Shown here: positions 9,084-17,670 of the stretch, one piece after another
How positions within the stretch are numbered: position 1 is the stretch's first letter
Layout of the letters: each line of letters opens with the position of its first letter
From: Paracoccaceae bacterium
GTDB lineage: Bacteria > Pseudomonadota > Alphaproteobacteria > Rhodobacterales > Rhodobacteraceae
Reading direction: 5' to 3'
DNA length: 64,000 nucleotides
NCBI GenBank assembly: GCA_030697175.1
Contig: JAUYQR010000011.1
Location: 620,001-684,000 of the forward strand
Notes under the pieces: model-generated
Told to the model about the DNA's origin: nothing
Database searches by the model: none
What the model saw: the letters and a program-made list of their open reading frames with translations, nothing else
Program-made: the position numbers and the translations under genes

Positions 9084-9548
9084 TTAGGCGGCCTGCGGCG
9101 CACGGCTTTCGGTCAGGATCGCGTGCAGCTTGCCGGGATCGGTATTGGCTCGCAGTTTTGCGACGACCGACTGGTCGCGCATGGTGCGCGACACCAGCGC
9201 CAGCGCCTTCAGGTGATCGACACCCGAATCCTTGGGCGCGAACAGCCCGAACACCAGATCGACGGGCTGCCGGTCGACGCTGTCATAATCCAGCGGCTTT
9301 TCCAGCCGGATGAACACGCCGACGATCTTCGACAGATCTTCCAGCCGGGCATGGGGCAGGGCGATGCCGTGGCCCACGCCAGTCGGGCCAAGGCTTTCGC
9401 GTTCCTGCAGACCGTCGATTGCGACCGCCGCGCTGAGCCCATAGGCCTGCGAGGCGATTTCGCCCAGTTCCTGGAACAACCGCTTTTTTGACGTGAGTTG
9501 CCCGACAATCCGAACGGCGCCTGGCATCAGTAGCTTGGATAGTTCCAT
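9084..9548 (-). CDS. ptsN: Nitrogen regulatory PTS protein EIIA(Ntr)
   Basis: This 154-aa cytoplasmic EIIA domain receives phosphate from NPr at His66, in the motif GHGIALPHARLE. EIIA(Ntr) proteins tune potassium transport, carbon/nitrogen balance and, in alphaproteobacteria, stringent signalling. It is the last gene of the minus-strand lptC-lptA-lptB-hpf-ptsN block, 36 bp after hpf. Its stop lies 2 bp from that of the convergent sulfotransferase, so the two transcription units meet here with no visible terminator. Confidence 0.92.
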   Translation of the reverse strand: MELSKLLMPGAVRIVGQLTSKKRLFQELGEIASQAYGLSAAVAIDGLQERESLGPTGVGHGIALPHARLEDLSKIVGVFIRLEKPLDYDSVDRQPVDLVFGLFAPKDSGVDHLKALALVSRTMRDQSVVAKLRANTDPGKLHAILTESRAPQAA

Positions 9549-9584
9549 GAGTGGTCGATGATCCCGCGCCGTCGGAAGCGCCTG

Positions 9585-10160
9585 TTACCTGCTGTTGCGG
9601 GGGTCGATCCAGCCGATGTTTCCGTCATCCCGACGATACACGACGTTCACGCCTCCATGGCCTTCGTTCCGGAATACAAGCATTCGCTGCCCGGCAAGTT
9701 CCAACTGCATCACGGCTTCGCCGACGGTGATCGAAGGGATCTTCGTTTCCATCTCGGCGATCACGATGGGCTGGAGCGTATCGGGCTCTGCGTCCTCTGC
9801 GTCCTCGGATCCGGCGAGGATATACGTGGCGCTTTCGCTGAATTCAACCGGTGCCGTGCGATGGTTGTGATGGTTGCGGATACGGCGTTTGTAGCGGCGG
9901 AGCTGCTTGTCCAGCTTTTCGCGGCAGGATTCGAAGGCTGCGTAGATCTCGGGAGCGTGGCCCTTGGCTTGCGCCGTCAGCCCGGTGGAGAGGTGAATCG
10001 TCGTCTCGCAGACATATTCATGCGCCGAGCGGGAGAATACGACGATACATTCAGTCGGGCGCTGGGCATATTTTTCAATGACTTCGCCTATTTCGGCCTT
10101 CACGTGGGTCTGGAGCGCCTCGCCGATGTCGATCTGTTTCCCACTGATCTGGTAGCGCAT
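9585..10160 (-). CDS. hpf: Long ribosome hibernation promoting factor
   Basis: HPF binds the 30S subunit and dimerises ribosomes in stationary phase. The 191-aa length marks the long form: an N-terminal S30AE domain (MRYQISGKQIDIGEAL...) and, after a variable linker, a C-terminal dimerisation domain (MLVFRNEGHGGVNVVYRRDDGNIGW). I chose ATG 10160, which has AGGAG at 10166-10170; the frame upstream has no ribosome site and atypical residues. In many alphaproteobacteria rpoN lies between lptB and hpf; here those 225 bp contain no gene. Confidence 0.93.
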   Translation of the reverse strand: MRYQISGKQIDIGEALQTHVKAEIGEVIEKYAQRPTECIVVFSRSAHEYVCETTIHLSTGLTAQAKGHAPEIYAAFESCREKLDKQLRRYKRRIRNHHNHRTAPVEFSESATYILAGSEDAEDAEPDTLQPIVIAEMETKIPSITVGEAVMQLELAGQRMLVFRNEGHGGVNVVYRRDDGNIGWIDPRNSR

Positions 10161-10324
10161 GGCTTCTCCTTTACTTATGCCGCCCGCTGCGGTGCCACAC
10201 ATGGCAAGACGCACGGACCTTTCGGGGATGGATCGGGGGAACGTCGCGTCACGCGGCTTTCGCCAAACGGAGGAACCGCTGCACAGGGAAACCGGGTGAG
10301 GGCTACGGACGCACGCATCCAGCG

Positions 10325-10355
10325 TATTTGGCGACAGGCAGGGGCAAGTTGTCAA
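10325..10355 (-). promoter_or_regulatory. Candidate hpf promoter
   Basis: A perfect TTGACA lies on the minus strand at 10350-10355, with CCAAAT/CAAATA about 18-19 nt downstream (10325-10331). It is inside the 225-bp gap between lptB and hpf, about 165 bp upstream of the hpf start. The position would explain separate hpf control in an otherwise continuous block. The -10 match is poor, so this is tentative. Confidence 0.35.
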
Positions 10356-10385
10356 CCGAGTCGGTTTGGCTGGGCGCAAAGCCGT

Positions 10386-11150
10386 TCAAATGATGCGAAA
10401 ATTCTCGCCCAGGTAGACGCGGCGGACGGTTTCATCCCGCACCACCTCGTCTGTGGTGCCGGACATCAGCACCTTGCCGTCGTGCAGGATGTAGGCGCGG
10501 TCGACGATGTCGAGCGTTTCGCGGACGTTGTGATCGGTGATCAGTACGCCGATGCCGCGTGATTTCAGATCGTGGACCAGATGGCGGATTTCGCCGACAG
10601 CGATCGGGTCCACGCCGGCAAAAGGTTCGTCAAGCAGCAGGTATTTCGGATCTGCGGCAAGGCAGCGCGCGATTTCCACCCGGCGGCGTTCGCCACCTGA
10701 CAAGGCCAGCGCGGGTGCGCGCCGCAGATGGGTGATCGAAAATTCGCTCAGCAACTCCTCAAGCCGTTCACGCCGCTTGTGATGGTCCGGCACGGCGATT
10801 TCCAGAACGGCAAGGATGTTGTCCTCGACGCTGAGGCCACGGAAGATCGACACTTCCTGCGGCAGGTAGCCGATGCCCATGCGCGCGCGCCGATACATCG
10901 GCAGCATGGTGACATCGCGCCCGTCGATCAGCACCTGGCCGCCTTCGGGCGTGATAAGTCCCGCGATGGCGTAAAAGCATGTGGTCTTGCCAGAGCCGTT
11001 GGGGCCAAGCAGGGCCACGACCTCACCGCGTCGCAGGTCCATCGACACGTCGCGGATCACCGGGCGCTTCTTGTAGCTCTTGCGCAAGTTGCGGATCTGG
11101 AGACCGGCATTGCCTTCGGTCACGGTAAGGTTGGGGCGGGGTGCCGACAT
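10386..11150 (-). CDS. lptB: LPS export ABC transporter ATP-binding protein
   Basis: LptB (254 aa) powers extraction of LPS from the inner membrane by LptFG and its transfer to the LptC-LptA bridge. Walker A is GPNGSGKTT near residues 49-57, the signature is LSGGERRRVEIA, and Walker B is YLLLDEPFAGVDP, followed by a switch histidine (LITDHNVRET). Its start shares one base with the lptA stop (TGATG), implying coupled translation. Confidence 0.95.
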   Translation of the reverse strand: MSAPRPNLTVTEGNAGLQIRNLRKSYKKRPVIRDVSMDLRRGEVVALLGPNGSGKTTCFYAIAGLITPEGGQVLIDGRDVTMLPMYRRARMGIGYLPQEVSIFRGLSVEDNILAVLEIAVPDHHKRRERLEELLSEFSITHLRRAPALALSGGERRRVEIARCLAADPKYLLLDEPFAGVDPIAVGEIRHLVHDLKSRGIGVLITDHNVRETLDIVDRAYILHDGKVLMSGTTDEVVRDETVRRVYLGENFRII

Positions 11151-11659
11151 CAGTCGCCCCCCGGCACGAACGTGGTGGAGACGCGCCCTTCCATCAGGCC
11201 TGTGCCGGCCTTGAGGTCGAGCGTCAGCTTTTGCCCGGCTATGGCGGACGCGCCTTGGGTCAAAAGCACATCGCCCGTCATCACCACCATGCCGGTGTCG
11301 ATTGTATAGACCGCCTCTCTGGCCTCGGCGGCGTCGGCCAGATTGCTGATCGTGACGCCACCCACCGCCAGAAGCTGGTCGATGGCCTTGCCGTCCGCGG
11401 CGTATTTCACCCGCACTTCGGCAGCAGTCAGGCGCATTTCGCCCTGCCCTACCAGCACGTTACCGGTAAAGACCGCAGTGCCGTCGGCGTTGTTGACGGA
11501 AAGCTGATCGGCCTGCACCTCGACCGGAAGCGTGGTGTCCTGCTTCAGCCCGCCGAAAGCGATGGTCGCGTTCTGCGCGACAGACTGGGTGCCAGCCGAG
11601 CCGAGTGCGACTGCCAGAACCAGTGCGCGAAAGGAAAATGCCATCTTCAATGCCTTCAC
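11150..11659 (-). CDS. lptA: Periplasmic LPS-transport protein
   Basis: LptA forms the periplasmic beta-jellyroll bridge that carries LPS to the outer membrane. The 169-aa product starts with a signal peptide (MKALKMAFSFRALVLAVALG, cleavage near ...AQN). Repeated beta-strand residues of the OstA-like fold follow (VEVQADQLSVNNADGTAVFTGNV). The start overlaps the lptC stop by 4 bp and the stop overlaps lptB by 1 bp. Identity rests on fold-like pattern, length and gene order. Confidence 0.88.
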   Translation of the reverse strand: MKALKMAFSFRALVLAVALGSAGTQSVAQNATIAFGGLKQDTTLPVEVQADQLSVNNADGTAVFTGNVLVGQGEMRLTAAEVRVKYAADGKAIDQLLAVGGVTISNLADAAEAREAVYTIDTGMVVMTGDVLLTQGASAIAGQKLTLDLKAGTGLMEGRVSTTFVPGGD

Positions 11660-12270
11660 GGAGAAGCTGCGCCGCCGGGCAGGTATACCAGCTTCACGGC
11701 GCCGTTGAAAACCAGAACGTAGGTGCCGGCGCCTTGATCTGCCTGACGCAGAGAAAAGTGGTCGGCGGTGATCTTGCCGGCCGGACCAGTGGCGGTGACC
11801 GGGCCAGAGCTTTCCAGCGCCGAACGGTCCAGGTTGGCCGAAACGCCATCGGTCACGATCTGGTAGCCGGCAGAGGTTGTCGCAACCACCCCACCCGTAA
11901 GGTGGAGCATGCGGGTGGGGTCGTCGATCACCGCGCTGGCAGCGACAAGTTCGGTTCGCGCGCCATCGGGCGTGTCGAGCGCAAGTGTCATTCCCAAAGC
12001 CACCGCGCTGGTGGCAGAGGTTGCTGGCCGCGCCTGATCGGCGGTCAGCGTCAGGGCGCTGCCGTCCGAGGTGAGCCCGGCATAGGTCGGTGCGGTCATC
12101 CGCGGTGTGCGGGCGCGGTCTTCGACGTCCACATCGGCATAGGGGATCGCGTCGTCGGGGTCGATCCGGTCGGCAAGCAGGAACAGCGTCGCAAGAACGG
12201 CAAGCGCCGCCAGCGGCAGGGCAACCTTCAGCCAGGCCACGACGCGCGAATGCGTGTCGACGCGGGCCAT
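11656..12270 (-). CDS. lptC: LPS export membrane anchor
   Basis: LptC is a bitopic inner-membrane protein that links LptBFG to LptA. The 204-aa product starts MARVDTHSRVVAWLKVALP, with one membrane segment near residues 15-36, then a periplasmic domain. I chose ATG 12270 because it shares one base with the kdsD stop, as elsewhere in this operon; the frame extends 8 codons upstream. The sequence is divergent, as usual for LptC, and the call depends largely on position and topology. Confidence 0.85.
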   Translation of the reverse strand: MARVDTHSRVVAWLKVALPLAALAVLATLFLLADRIDPDDAIPYADVDVEDRARTPRMTAPTYAGLTSDGSALTLTADQARPATSATSAVALGMTLALDTPDGARTELVAASAVIDDPTRMLHLTGGVVATTSAGYQIVTDGVSANLDRSALESSGPVTATGPAGKITADHFSLRQADQGAGTYVLVFNGAVKLVYLPGGAASP

Positions 12271-13232
12271 CACGCCACGCCCGCCCTGAGGCAATCGTGG
12301 ATATGGACGATTCCGGTCGCGGTGGTGCCGCCCGTGTCGGTGACGAGCAGGCAGGTGATCTTGCGATCGTTCATTGCCGCCAGCGCCTCGCCCGCCAGTG
12401 CGTCGGGGCCAATGGTCTTTGGCGAGGCGGTCATCACCTGCCCTGCGGTCATCGACAAAAGCCCATCCATGTGGCGGCGCAGGTCGCCGTCGGTGATGAT
12501 GCCGACCAGTGCGCCATCCTGCCCGGTCACGCCCACCACGCCGAAACCGCGCCGGCTGATCACCAGCAGCGCGTCACCCATCGATGTTTCGGCCGACACC
12601 AAGGGCGGGTCGTCGTGCATCAGGTCACGCACCTTCAAAAGCCGCGCGCCAAGTTTGCCGCCAGGGTGGAACATGCGGAAATGTTCGGGGGTGAAGGCGC
12701 GGTGTTCCATCAGCGCAATCGCCAGCGCATCGCCCAGCGCGAGCGTCATGGTGGTGGACGTGGTCGGAACGATCCCGGTATCGCACGCCTCGGGCGCGTC
12801 GGGCAGCAGGATCGCCGCATCCGATTGGCGCAGCAACGTGGAGCCGGGCCGCCCCGCCACACCGATCAGCGGGATGCCGAAGCGCTTGGCGTGGGCAAGG
12901 ATATCGGCCAGTTCCGGCGTCTCGCCCGAGTTCGACAGCACGATCAGCACGTCACCGCGCGCCACCATGCCAAGGTCGCCGTGGCTGGCCTCGGCGGGGT
13001 GAACGAAATGTGCTGGCGTTCCGGTGGATGCGAAGGTGGCGGCGATCTTGCGGGCGATGTGGCCGGATTTCCCCATGCCTGACACGATTACCCGCCCGGT
13101 CGAGGCGATAAGCAGGTCGACCGCCTGACTGAAGCTGTCGCCCAAGCCATCGGCAAGGATATCCAGCGCGTCGGCTTCGCGGCGAATGACGCGGCGGCCG
13201 GTGGCGAGGGTATCAGTGGCTGAAGATGTCAT
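12270..13232 (-). CDS. kdsD: D-arabinose-5-phosphate isomerase
   Basis: The enzyme (320 aa) converts ribulose-5-phosphate to arabinose-5-phosphate, the first committed step to Kdo. It has an N-terminal SIS domain (VSGMGKSGHIARKIAATFAS, VLSNSGETPE) and two C-terminal CBS domains from about residue 205. The stop is coupled to lptC, so Kdo synthesis and LPS export are co-expressed. Its first 20 bp overlap the end of the RNase D-like gene. It could equally be named kpsF if the organism has two copies. Confidence 0.92.
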   Translation of the reverse strand: MTSSATDTLATGRRVIRREADALDILADGLGDSFSQAVDLLIASTGRVIVSGMGKSGHIARKIAATFASTGTPAHFVHPAEASHGDLGMVARGDVLIVLSNSGETPELADILAHAKRFGIPLIGVAGRPGSTLLRQSDAAILLPDAPEACDTGIVPTTSTTMTLALGDALAIALMEHRAFTPEHFRMFHPGGKLGARLLKVRDLMHDDPPLVSAETSMGDALLVISRRGFGVVGVTGQDGALVGIITDGDLRRHMDGLLSMTAGQVMTASPKTIGPDALAGEALAAMNDRKITCLLVTDTGGTTATGIVHIHDCLRAGVA

Positions 13233-13827
13233 TCAGGTCCCCCCAACCGAGGAGGTCAAGCTCTGCACGGGTCGGCAGGAAATCAAAGCAGCGCTGCGCC
13301 AGAGCAAGCCGGTCTTCCCGTATCAGCCGCGCTTCCAACTCTCGTTTCAGCGCATGCAGGTAAAGTACATCGGATGCCGCATATTCCTTTTGCGCATCGG
13401 TCAGCACTTCGGCCCCCCAGTCGCTGGTCTGCTGTTGTTTGGAGACATCGACGCCGACCAGATCGGCAAGCAGGTATTTCAGCCCGTGCCGATCAGTGAA
13501 GGTGCGCACCAGTTTGGAGGCGATCTTGGTGCACCACACCGGCTGGGTGGTAACGCCAAAGGCGCGCTTCAGCGCGGCAATGTCGAACCGGCCGAAGTGA
13601 AAAAGCTTCAGCCTTGCAGGGTCGGTCAGCAGGCGTTCAAGGTTCGGCGCGCTGGTCTGGCCCTTTGCGATCTGGACAAGGTGCGCGTCACCGGAACCGT
13701 CGGAAAGCTGCACGACGCAAAGCCGGTCGCGGCGCGGATCAAGGCCCATCGTTTCGGTATCAATCGCCACCACCGGGCCAAGGACAAGACCATCGGGAAG
13801 GTCGGAGAAGTGAAGGTGAATGGCCAC
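13213..13827 (-). CDS. RNase D-like 3'-5' exonuclease
   Basis: This 204-aa protein has only the DEDDy exonuclease domain and lacks the HRDC domains of E. coli RNase D. Catalytic residues are visible as AIDTETMGLDP (D, E), HFGRFDIAAL (D) and EYAASDVLYLHAL (Y, D). It presumably trims RNA 3' ends. I chose the GTG start at 13827, preceded by AGGAAAG (about 13834-13840). Its end overlaps the kdsD start by 20 bp, so it seems to lead the kdsD-lpt operon. Confidence 0.88.
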   Translation of the reverse strand: MAIHLHFSDLPDGLVLGPVVAIDTETMGLDPRRDRLCVVQLSDGSGDAHLVQIAKGQTSAPNLERLLTDPARLKLFHFGRFDIAALKRAFGVTTQPVWCTKIASKLVRTFTDRHGLKYLLADLVGVDVSKQQQTSDWGAEVLTDAQKEYAASDVLYLHALKRELEARLIREDRLALAQRCFDFLPTRAELDLLGWGDLNDIFSH

Positions 13828-13861
13828 TGCGCAACTTTCCTGTGGGGATACCCCAGCCGGA

Positions 13862-14011
13862 TTATCGGCCCGATCCCTTCGGGTCAACCACGCGGGCACG
13901 GCATGCGCGTGTCACCGTCGCGGTGGGCAGACCAAGACGGGTGGCGAGCGTCTCGCCGCCGCTGGGTTTTCCGCAGCCGACGACGCCCATGATGACGATG
14001 CGCCGTGGCAT
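13862..14011 (-). pseudogene. Truncated gluconokinase remnant
   Basis: A 49-codon frame starts MPRRIVIMGVVGCGKPSGGE and ends at a TAA. Its first 28 residues match the N-terminus of GntK-type gluconokinases, but the P-loop reads GVVGCGKP where GxxGxGKS is required, and the homology stops after ATRLGLP. About 120 residues of kinase are missing. The next genes on the other strand act on gluconate-type substrates, which supports the identification. I infer a decayed gntK. Confidence 0.65.
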
Positions 14012-14108
14012 GGCCAGCCGATCATGCATTGGCGTTTCCGCTCGACACCGTGTCGCGGGTTTGTTCATGGTAACCCTGACACCCCCTGTCAAGGACAAGG
14101 CCCACCCG

Positions 14109-15050
14109 ATGACCAAGCCGCACATCCTTCAGGTCGGCAGCTATCCCGCAGGCGACCAGAGCGCGCTGGACGCGGTCTTCGACATGCGCCGGGTTTTCGA
14201 GGCGCCCGACAAGGCGGCGTTTCTTGCGGCCGAGGGGCCGGCGATCCGCGGTATCGCCACGCGCGGTGATCTGGGGGCGAGCGCCGAGATCATCGCCGCC
14301 TGCCCGAACCTGGAGATCATCTCGGTCTATGGTGTGGGGTATGATGCGGTGCATCTGCCTTCGGTGCGCGCGCGTGGCATCAAGCTGACGAACACGCCGG
14401 ATGTGCTGACCGACGATGTTGCCGATCTGGCGGTGGGGATGTTGCTGGCGCTGTCACGCGGCATCGCTCGGGCCGACGGGTTTGTGCGCGACGGGTCGTG
14501 GTCGAAGGCATCGTTTCCCTTGCAGCGCAAGGTTTCGGGCAAGCGGGCGGGGATTCTCGGGCTGGGCCGGATCGGGCATCAGATCGCCCGGCGGCTGGAG
14601 GCGTTCGGCATGGAAATCGCCTACTGCAGCCGACAGCCAAAGCCTGAGGCAGGAGCATGGGCCTACGAGGCCGATCCGGTGGCCTTGGCGCGGCGGTCGG
14701 ATTACTATGTTATCGCCTTGGCCGCGACGCCGGAAACCCGGCATATCGTTGGGCGTGAAGTGATCGCGGCGTTGGGTCCGGCTGGAATGGTCGTCAACAT
14801 CAGCCGCGCTGCCAATCTGGACGAAGCGGCGCTTCTGGATGCGCTGGAGACGGGTGCGCTGGGCGGTGCCGCGCTGGATGTGTTTGACGGCGAACCTGCG
14901 CTGAACCCGCGCTTTCTGACCGCGCCGAACCTGCTTTTGCAGCCGCATCACGGCACCGGCACGCATGAAACCCGGCAGGCGATGGGGCAGTTGATGCGTG
15001 ACAACCTGATGGCGCATTTTGCGGGAAGGCCGCTCTTGACCCCCGTGTGA
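14109..15050 (+). CDS. D-2-hydroxyacid dehydrogenase (probable 2-ketogluconate/glyoxylate reductase)
   Basis: The 313-aa NAD(P)-dependent dehydrogenase has the Rossmann motif GILGLGRIGHQIARRLEAFG. The catalytic triad is visible: Arg in NISRAANLDE, Glu in FDGEPALNP and His in LLQPHHGTGT. The SR after the second strand (AYCSRQPK) favours NADPH. I chose ATG 14109 with AAGGACAAGG upstream; an ATG 14 codons earlier is possible. The clustered lactonase and 6-phosphogluconate dehydrogenase suggest reduction of a keto-sugar acid, but glyoxylate or hydroxypyruvate reduction is not excluded. Confidence 0.85.
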   Translation: MTKPHILQVGSYPAGDQSALDAVFDMRRVFEAPDKAAFLAAEGPAIRGIATRGDLGASAEIIAACPNLEIISVYGVGYDAVHLPSVRARGIKLTNTPDVLTDDVADLAVGMLLALSRGIARADGFVRDGSWSKASFPLQRKVSGKRAGILGLGRIGHQIARRLEAFGMEIAYCSRQPKPEAGAWAYEADPVALARRSDYYVIALAATPETRHIVGREVIAALGPAGMVVNISRAANLDEAALLDALETGALGGAALDVFDGEPALNPRFLTAPNLLLQPHHGTGTHETRQAMGQLMRDNLMAHFAGRPLLTPV

Positions 15051-15073
15051 CGGCGTTTGCCGCAGGAGGACCG

Positions 15074-15961
15074 ATGTTCTACGAAGCCCATGACCCCCGG
15101 TTCGAGCGGTTCGTCATGTTCAACGCCCCGGTAAAACGGCTGGCCACCGGGTTTGACTGGGCCGAGGGGCCGGTCTGGTTTGGCGATGCCAGTTGCCTGC
15201 TGTTTTCCGACATCCCGAACAACCGCATCATGCGCTGGTCGCCCGATGGCCTCAGCGTCTACCGGCAGCCGTCGAACTTTGCCAACGGCCACACCCGCGA
15301 CCGCGAGGGACGGCTGATTTCCTGCCAGCACGGCACCCGGTCGGTGACACGCACCGAATATGACGGCAGCGTGACGACCCTTGCCGCCAGCTACCAGGGC
15401 AAGCGGCTGAATTCGCCCAACGATGTGGTGGTGAAATCCGATGGCTCGATCTGGTTCACCGATCCGCACTACGGGATCATGACCGATTACGAGGGCTGCA
15501 AGGCCGACGAGGAACTGCCGCGCCATGTCTACCGGATCGACCCCGATGGCAGTATCGAGGCGGTGATCACCGACATGATGTGCCCCAATGGGCTGGCGTT
15601 TTCGCCTGACGAAAGCCGGCTTTACGTGGCCGACACCGGGCGGATGCATTCGGCCGATCCGCAGCACATTGTGGTGTTCGACATGACAGATGGCCGCCCG
15701 ACCGAGGGGCGCGTGTTCCATGTCATCAGACCGGGCTGCGCCGATGGCATTCGCTGCGACAGTGACGGCAACCTGTGGTCATCGGCAGGTGACGGGGTGC
15801 ATTGCATCGCGCCGGACGGCACCCTTCTGGGCCGCATCCTGATACCCGAGATCGTGTCGAACATCTGTTTTGGCGGGCGTGCCAAGCACCAGCTTTTCAT
15901 CACCGCAACCACGTCGCTTTATTCCGTCATATTCAACCGCCGGGGCGCACAATGGCCGTGA
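15074..15961 (+). CDS. SMP-30/gluconolactonase family protein
   Basis: The product (295 aa) is a six-bladed beta-propeller lactonase that opens sugar lactones. Family signatures are DWAEGPVWFGDASCLLFSD, the metal-site region LNSPNDVVVKSDGSIWFTDP and CPNGLAFSPDESRLYVADTG. The ATG at 15074 has GCAGGAGG upstream. The end overlaps the next gene by 10 bp. No signal peptide is visible, so it acts in the cytoplasm. Gluconolactone fits the neighbours, though other aldonolactones are possible. Confidence 0.88.
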   Translation: MFYEAHDPRFERFVMFNAPVKRLATGFDWAEGPVWFGDASCLLFSDIPNNRIMRWSPDGLSVYRQPSNFANGHTRDREGRLISCQHGTRSVTRTEYDGSVTTLAASYQGKRLNSPNDVVVKSDGSIWFTDPHYGIMTDYEGCKADEELPRHVYRIDPDGSIEAVITDMMCPNGLAFSPDESRLYVADTGRMHSADPQHIVVFDMTDGRPTEGRVFHVIRPGCADGIRCDSDGNLWSSAGDGVHCIAPDGTLLGRILIPEIVSNICFGGRAKHQLFITATTSLYSVIFNRRGAQWP

Positions 15962-17358
15962 CAGCAGACATCGGCCTGATCGGCCTTGGCACGATGGGGT
16001 CGGCGCTGGCGCTGAACATCGCGGAGAACGCCGGCCCGATTGCGGTCTGGAACCGGACCACGGCGACGACGCGGGCCTTTCATGCCGAGGCGGGCGCGCT
16101 GGCCGCGAGCATCACCCCCTGCGAGACATTGGAAGCGTTGGTCGCCGCGATCCGCCCGCCACGCGCGATCATCCTGATGGTGCCTGCCGGGCAGCCGGTG
16201 GACGACCAGCTTGCAGCACTTGCCCCCTATCTTTCGCCGGATGATCTGGTGATCGACGCCGGCAACGCCAACTTCCATGACACCAACCGGCGGGCACGGG
16301 CAGGGCTGCCATTCCGCTTTCTGGGCATGGGCGTCTCCGGCGGCGAAGAGGGCGCGCGGCATGGCCCGGCAATCATGGGCGGCGGCGCAAAGGCGGACTG
16401 GGACCGCATCGCCCCGATCCTGACCGCGATTGCCGCGTCGTATCAGGGTGCGCCCTGTGCCGACTGGATGGGTCCGGAGGGCGCGGGACATTTTGTCAAG
16501 ACCGTGCACAACGGCATTGAATATGCCGACATGCAGATGATCGCCGAGGTTTACGGCCTGATGCGCGATGGCCTTGGGCTGCAGGCCCCCGCGATGGCCG
16601 AGGCGTTCGGACAGTGGAACACGGGTCCGCTGCAAAGCTACCTGATCGAGATTTCCGCGCAGGTTGCGGCGGCGACCGATCCTCTGACCGGTGCGGCGAT
16701 GCTGGACGTCATCCTCGACAAGGCAGGCCAGAAAGGCACCGGTCGCTGGACCGCCATCGAGGCGCAGCATCTGTCGGCACCGATTCCGGTGATCGAAGCG
16801 GCGGTTGCAGCGCGCAACATGTCGGCGCGGCTTGACGAGCGGGTGGCGGGAGAGGCGCTGTTTGGCCCGGCCCCGCAGGCGGTGACCGGGGGGCTGGGCC
16901 TGCCCGACCTGCACGATGCGCTGCTTGCGGGCAAGATCCTGTGCTACGCGCAGGGTTTCAGCATGACCGCCGCCGCAGGGCCGGCCTTTGGGTGGGATCT
17001 GCAACTGCCAGCGATCGCCCGCGTCTGGCGGGCCGGCTGCATCATCCGGTCGGCCTTGCTGGATGCGATGGCACTGGCTCTGGCCGAAGATCCCGCGCGC
17101 AGCCTGATGCTCGCGCCGACCTTCGCGGCCGAACTGCAGCGTTGCGTGCCGTCGCTGCGCCGCGTGGTGTCGGTTGCCGCCCTGCAGGGCCATTCCGTGC
17201 CGGCGCTGTCGGCAGGACTGGCGTGGTTCGATGCGATGCGAACCCGGCGCGGCACCGCGAACATGATCCAGGCGCAGCGGGATTTCTTTGGCGCACACGG
17301 CTTTGACCGGCTGGATGGGGCGGACAGTCATCACGGCCCGTGGGGGACATCCGCGTAG
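15952..17358 (+). CDS. gnd: 6-phosphogluconate dehydrogenase, decarboxylating
   Basis: This 468-aa dimeric-type enzyme oxidises 6-phosphogluconate to ribulose-5-phosphate and CO2. The NADP site is GLIGLGTMGSALALNIAE, the substrate loop VSGGEEGARHGPAIM, and the catalytic Lys/Asn lie in HFVKTVHNGIEYADMQ. Full length and conserved residues indicate a functional enzyme. The start overlaps the lactonase gene by 10 bp. A strong terminator follows at 17378-17407. With the gluconokinase remnant nearby, phosphorylated substrate must come from another kinase or from the oxidative pentose phosphate route. Confidence 0.92.
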   Translation: MAVTADIGLIGLGTMGSALALNIAENAGPIAVWNRTTATTRAFHAEAGALAASITPCETLEALVAAIRPPRAIILMVPAGQPVDDQLAALAPYLSPDDLVIDAGNANFHDTNRRARAGLPFRFLGMGVSGGEEGARHGPAIMGGGAKADWDRIAPILTAIAASYQGAPCADWMGPEGAGHFVKTVHNGIEYADMQMIAEVYGLMRDGLGLQAPAMAEAFGQWNTGPLQSYLIEISAQVAAATDPLTGAAMLDVILDKAGQKGTGRWTAIEAQHLSAPIPVIEAAVAARNMSARLDERVAGEALFGPAPQAVTGGLGLPDLHDALLAGKILCYAQGFSMTAAAGPAFGWDLQLPAIARVWRAGCIIRSALLDAMALALAEDPARSLMLAPTFAAELQRCVPSLRRVVSVAALQGHSVPALSAGLAWFDAMRTRRGTANMIQAQRDFFGAHGFDRLDGADSHHGPWGTSA

Positions 17359-17377
17359 CGCCGCAGACGGAAACGAC

Positions 17378-17407
17378 AAAGCCCCGCAGCTTGCGCTGCG
17401 GGGCTTT
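17378..17407. terminator. Bidirectional intrinsic terminator
   Basis: A 12-bp perfect stem (AAAGCCCCGCAG / CTGCGGGGCTTT) with a 6-nt loop carries A-run and T-run ends, so it can work in both directions. It separates gnd (+) from the tRNA-Leu gene (-) and would terminate both. Confidence 0.9.
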
Positions 17408-17413
17408 TGTAGT

Positions 17414-17498
17414 TGGTGCCCAGAAGAGGACTCGAACCTCCACGTCTTGCAACACTGGTACCTGAAACCAGCGCGTCTACCAATTCCGCCATCTGGGC
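17414..17498 (-). tRNA. tRNA-Leu (anticodon CAG)
   Basis: Read on the minus strand, the 85-nt gene has an acceptor stem GCCCAGA/TCTGGGC, encoded CCA (17414-17416), a GGTTCGAGTCC T-arm, a long variable arm and an anticodon loop TTCAGGT with anticodon CAG at 17462-17464. The long variable arm and anticodon fit leucine. It lies between the gnd terminator and the NDUFA9-like gene. From 17499 to 17670 I see no further gene. Confidence 0.96.
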
Positions 17499-17670
17499 AA
17501 GGTAGTGAGCCGCGATTTAAAGGTGCCGTCCCAGAGTGTCAACCGGGAGCGGCGAAAATTCGGAGGGTTTCGGCAGAGCACCGGCGCGGCCATTTGCAGC
17601 TTGTTTGGCTTGGCCGTCGCCGCTATTCACTCAACCAAAGCGGCAGGGTCAGACACAAGGGGCACGGGCA

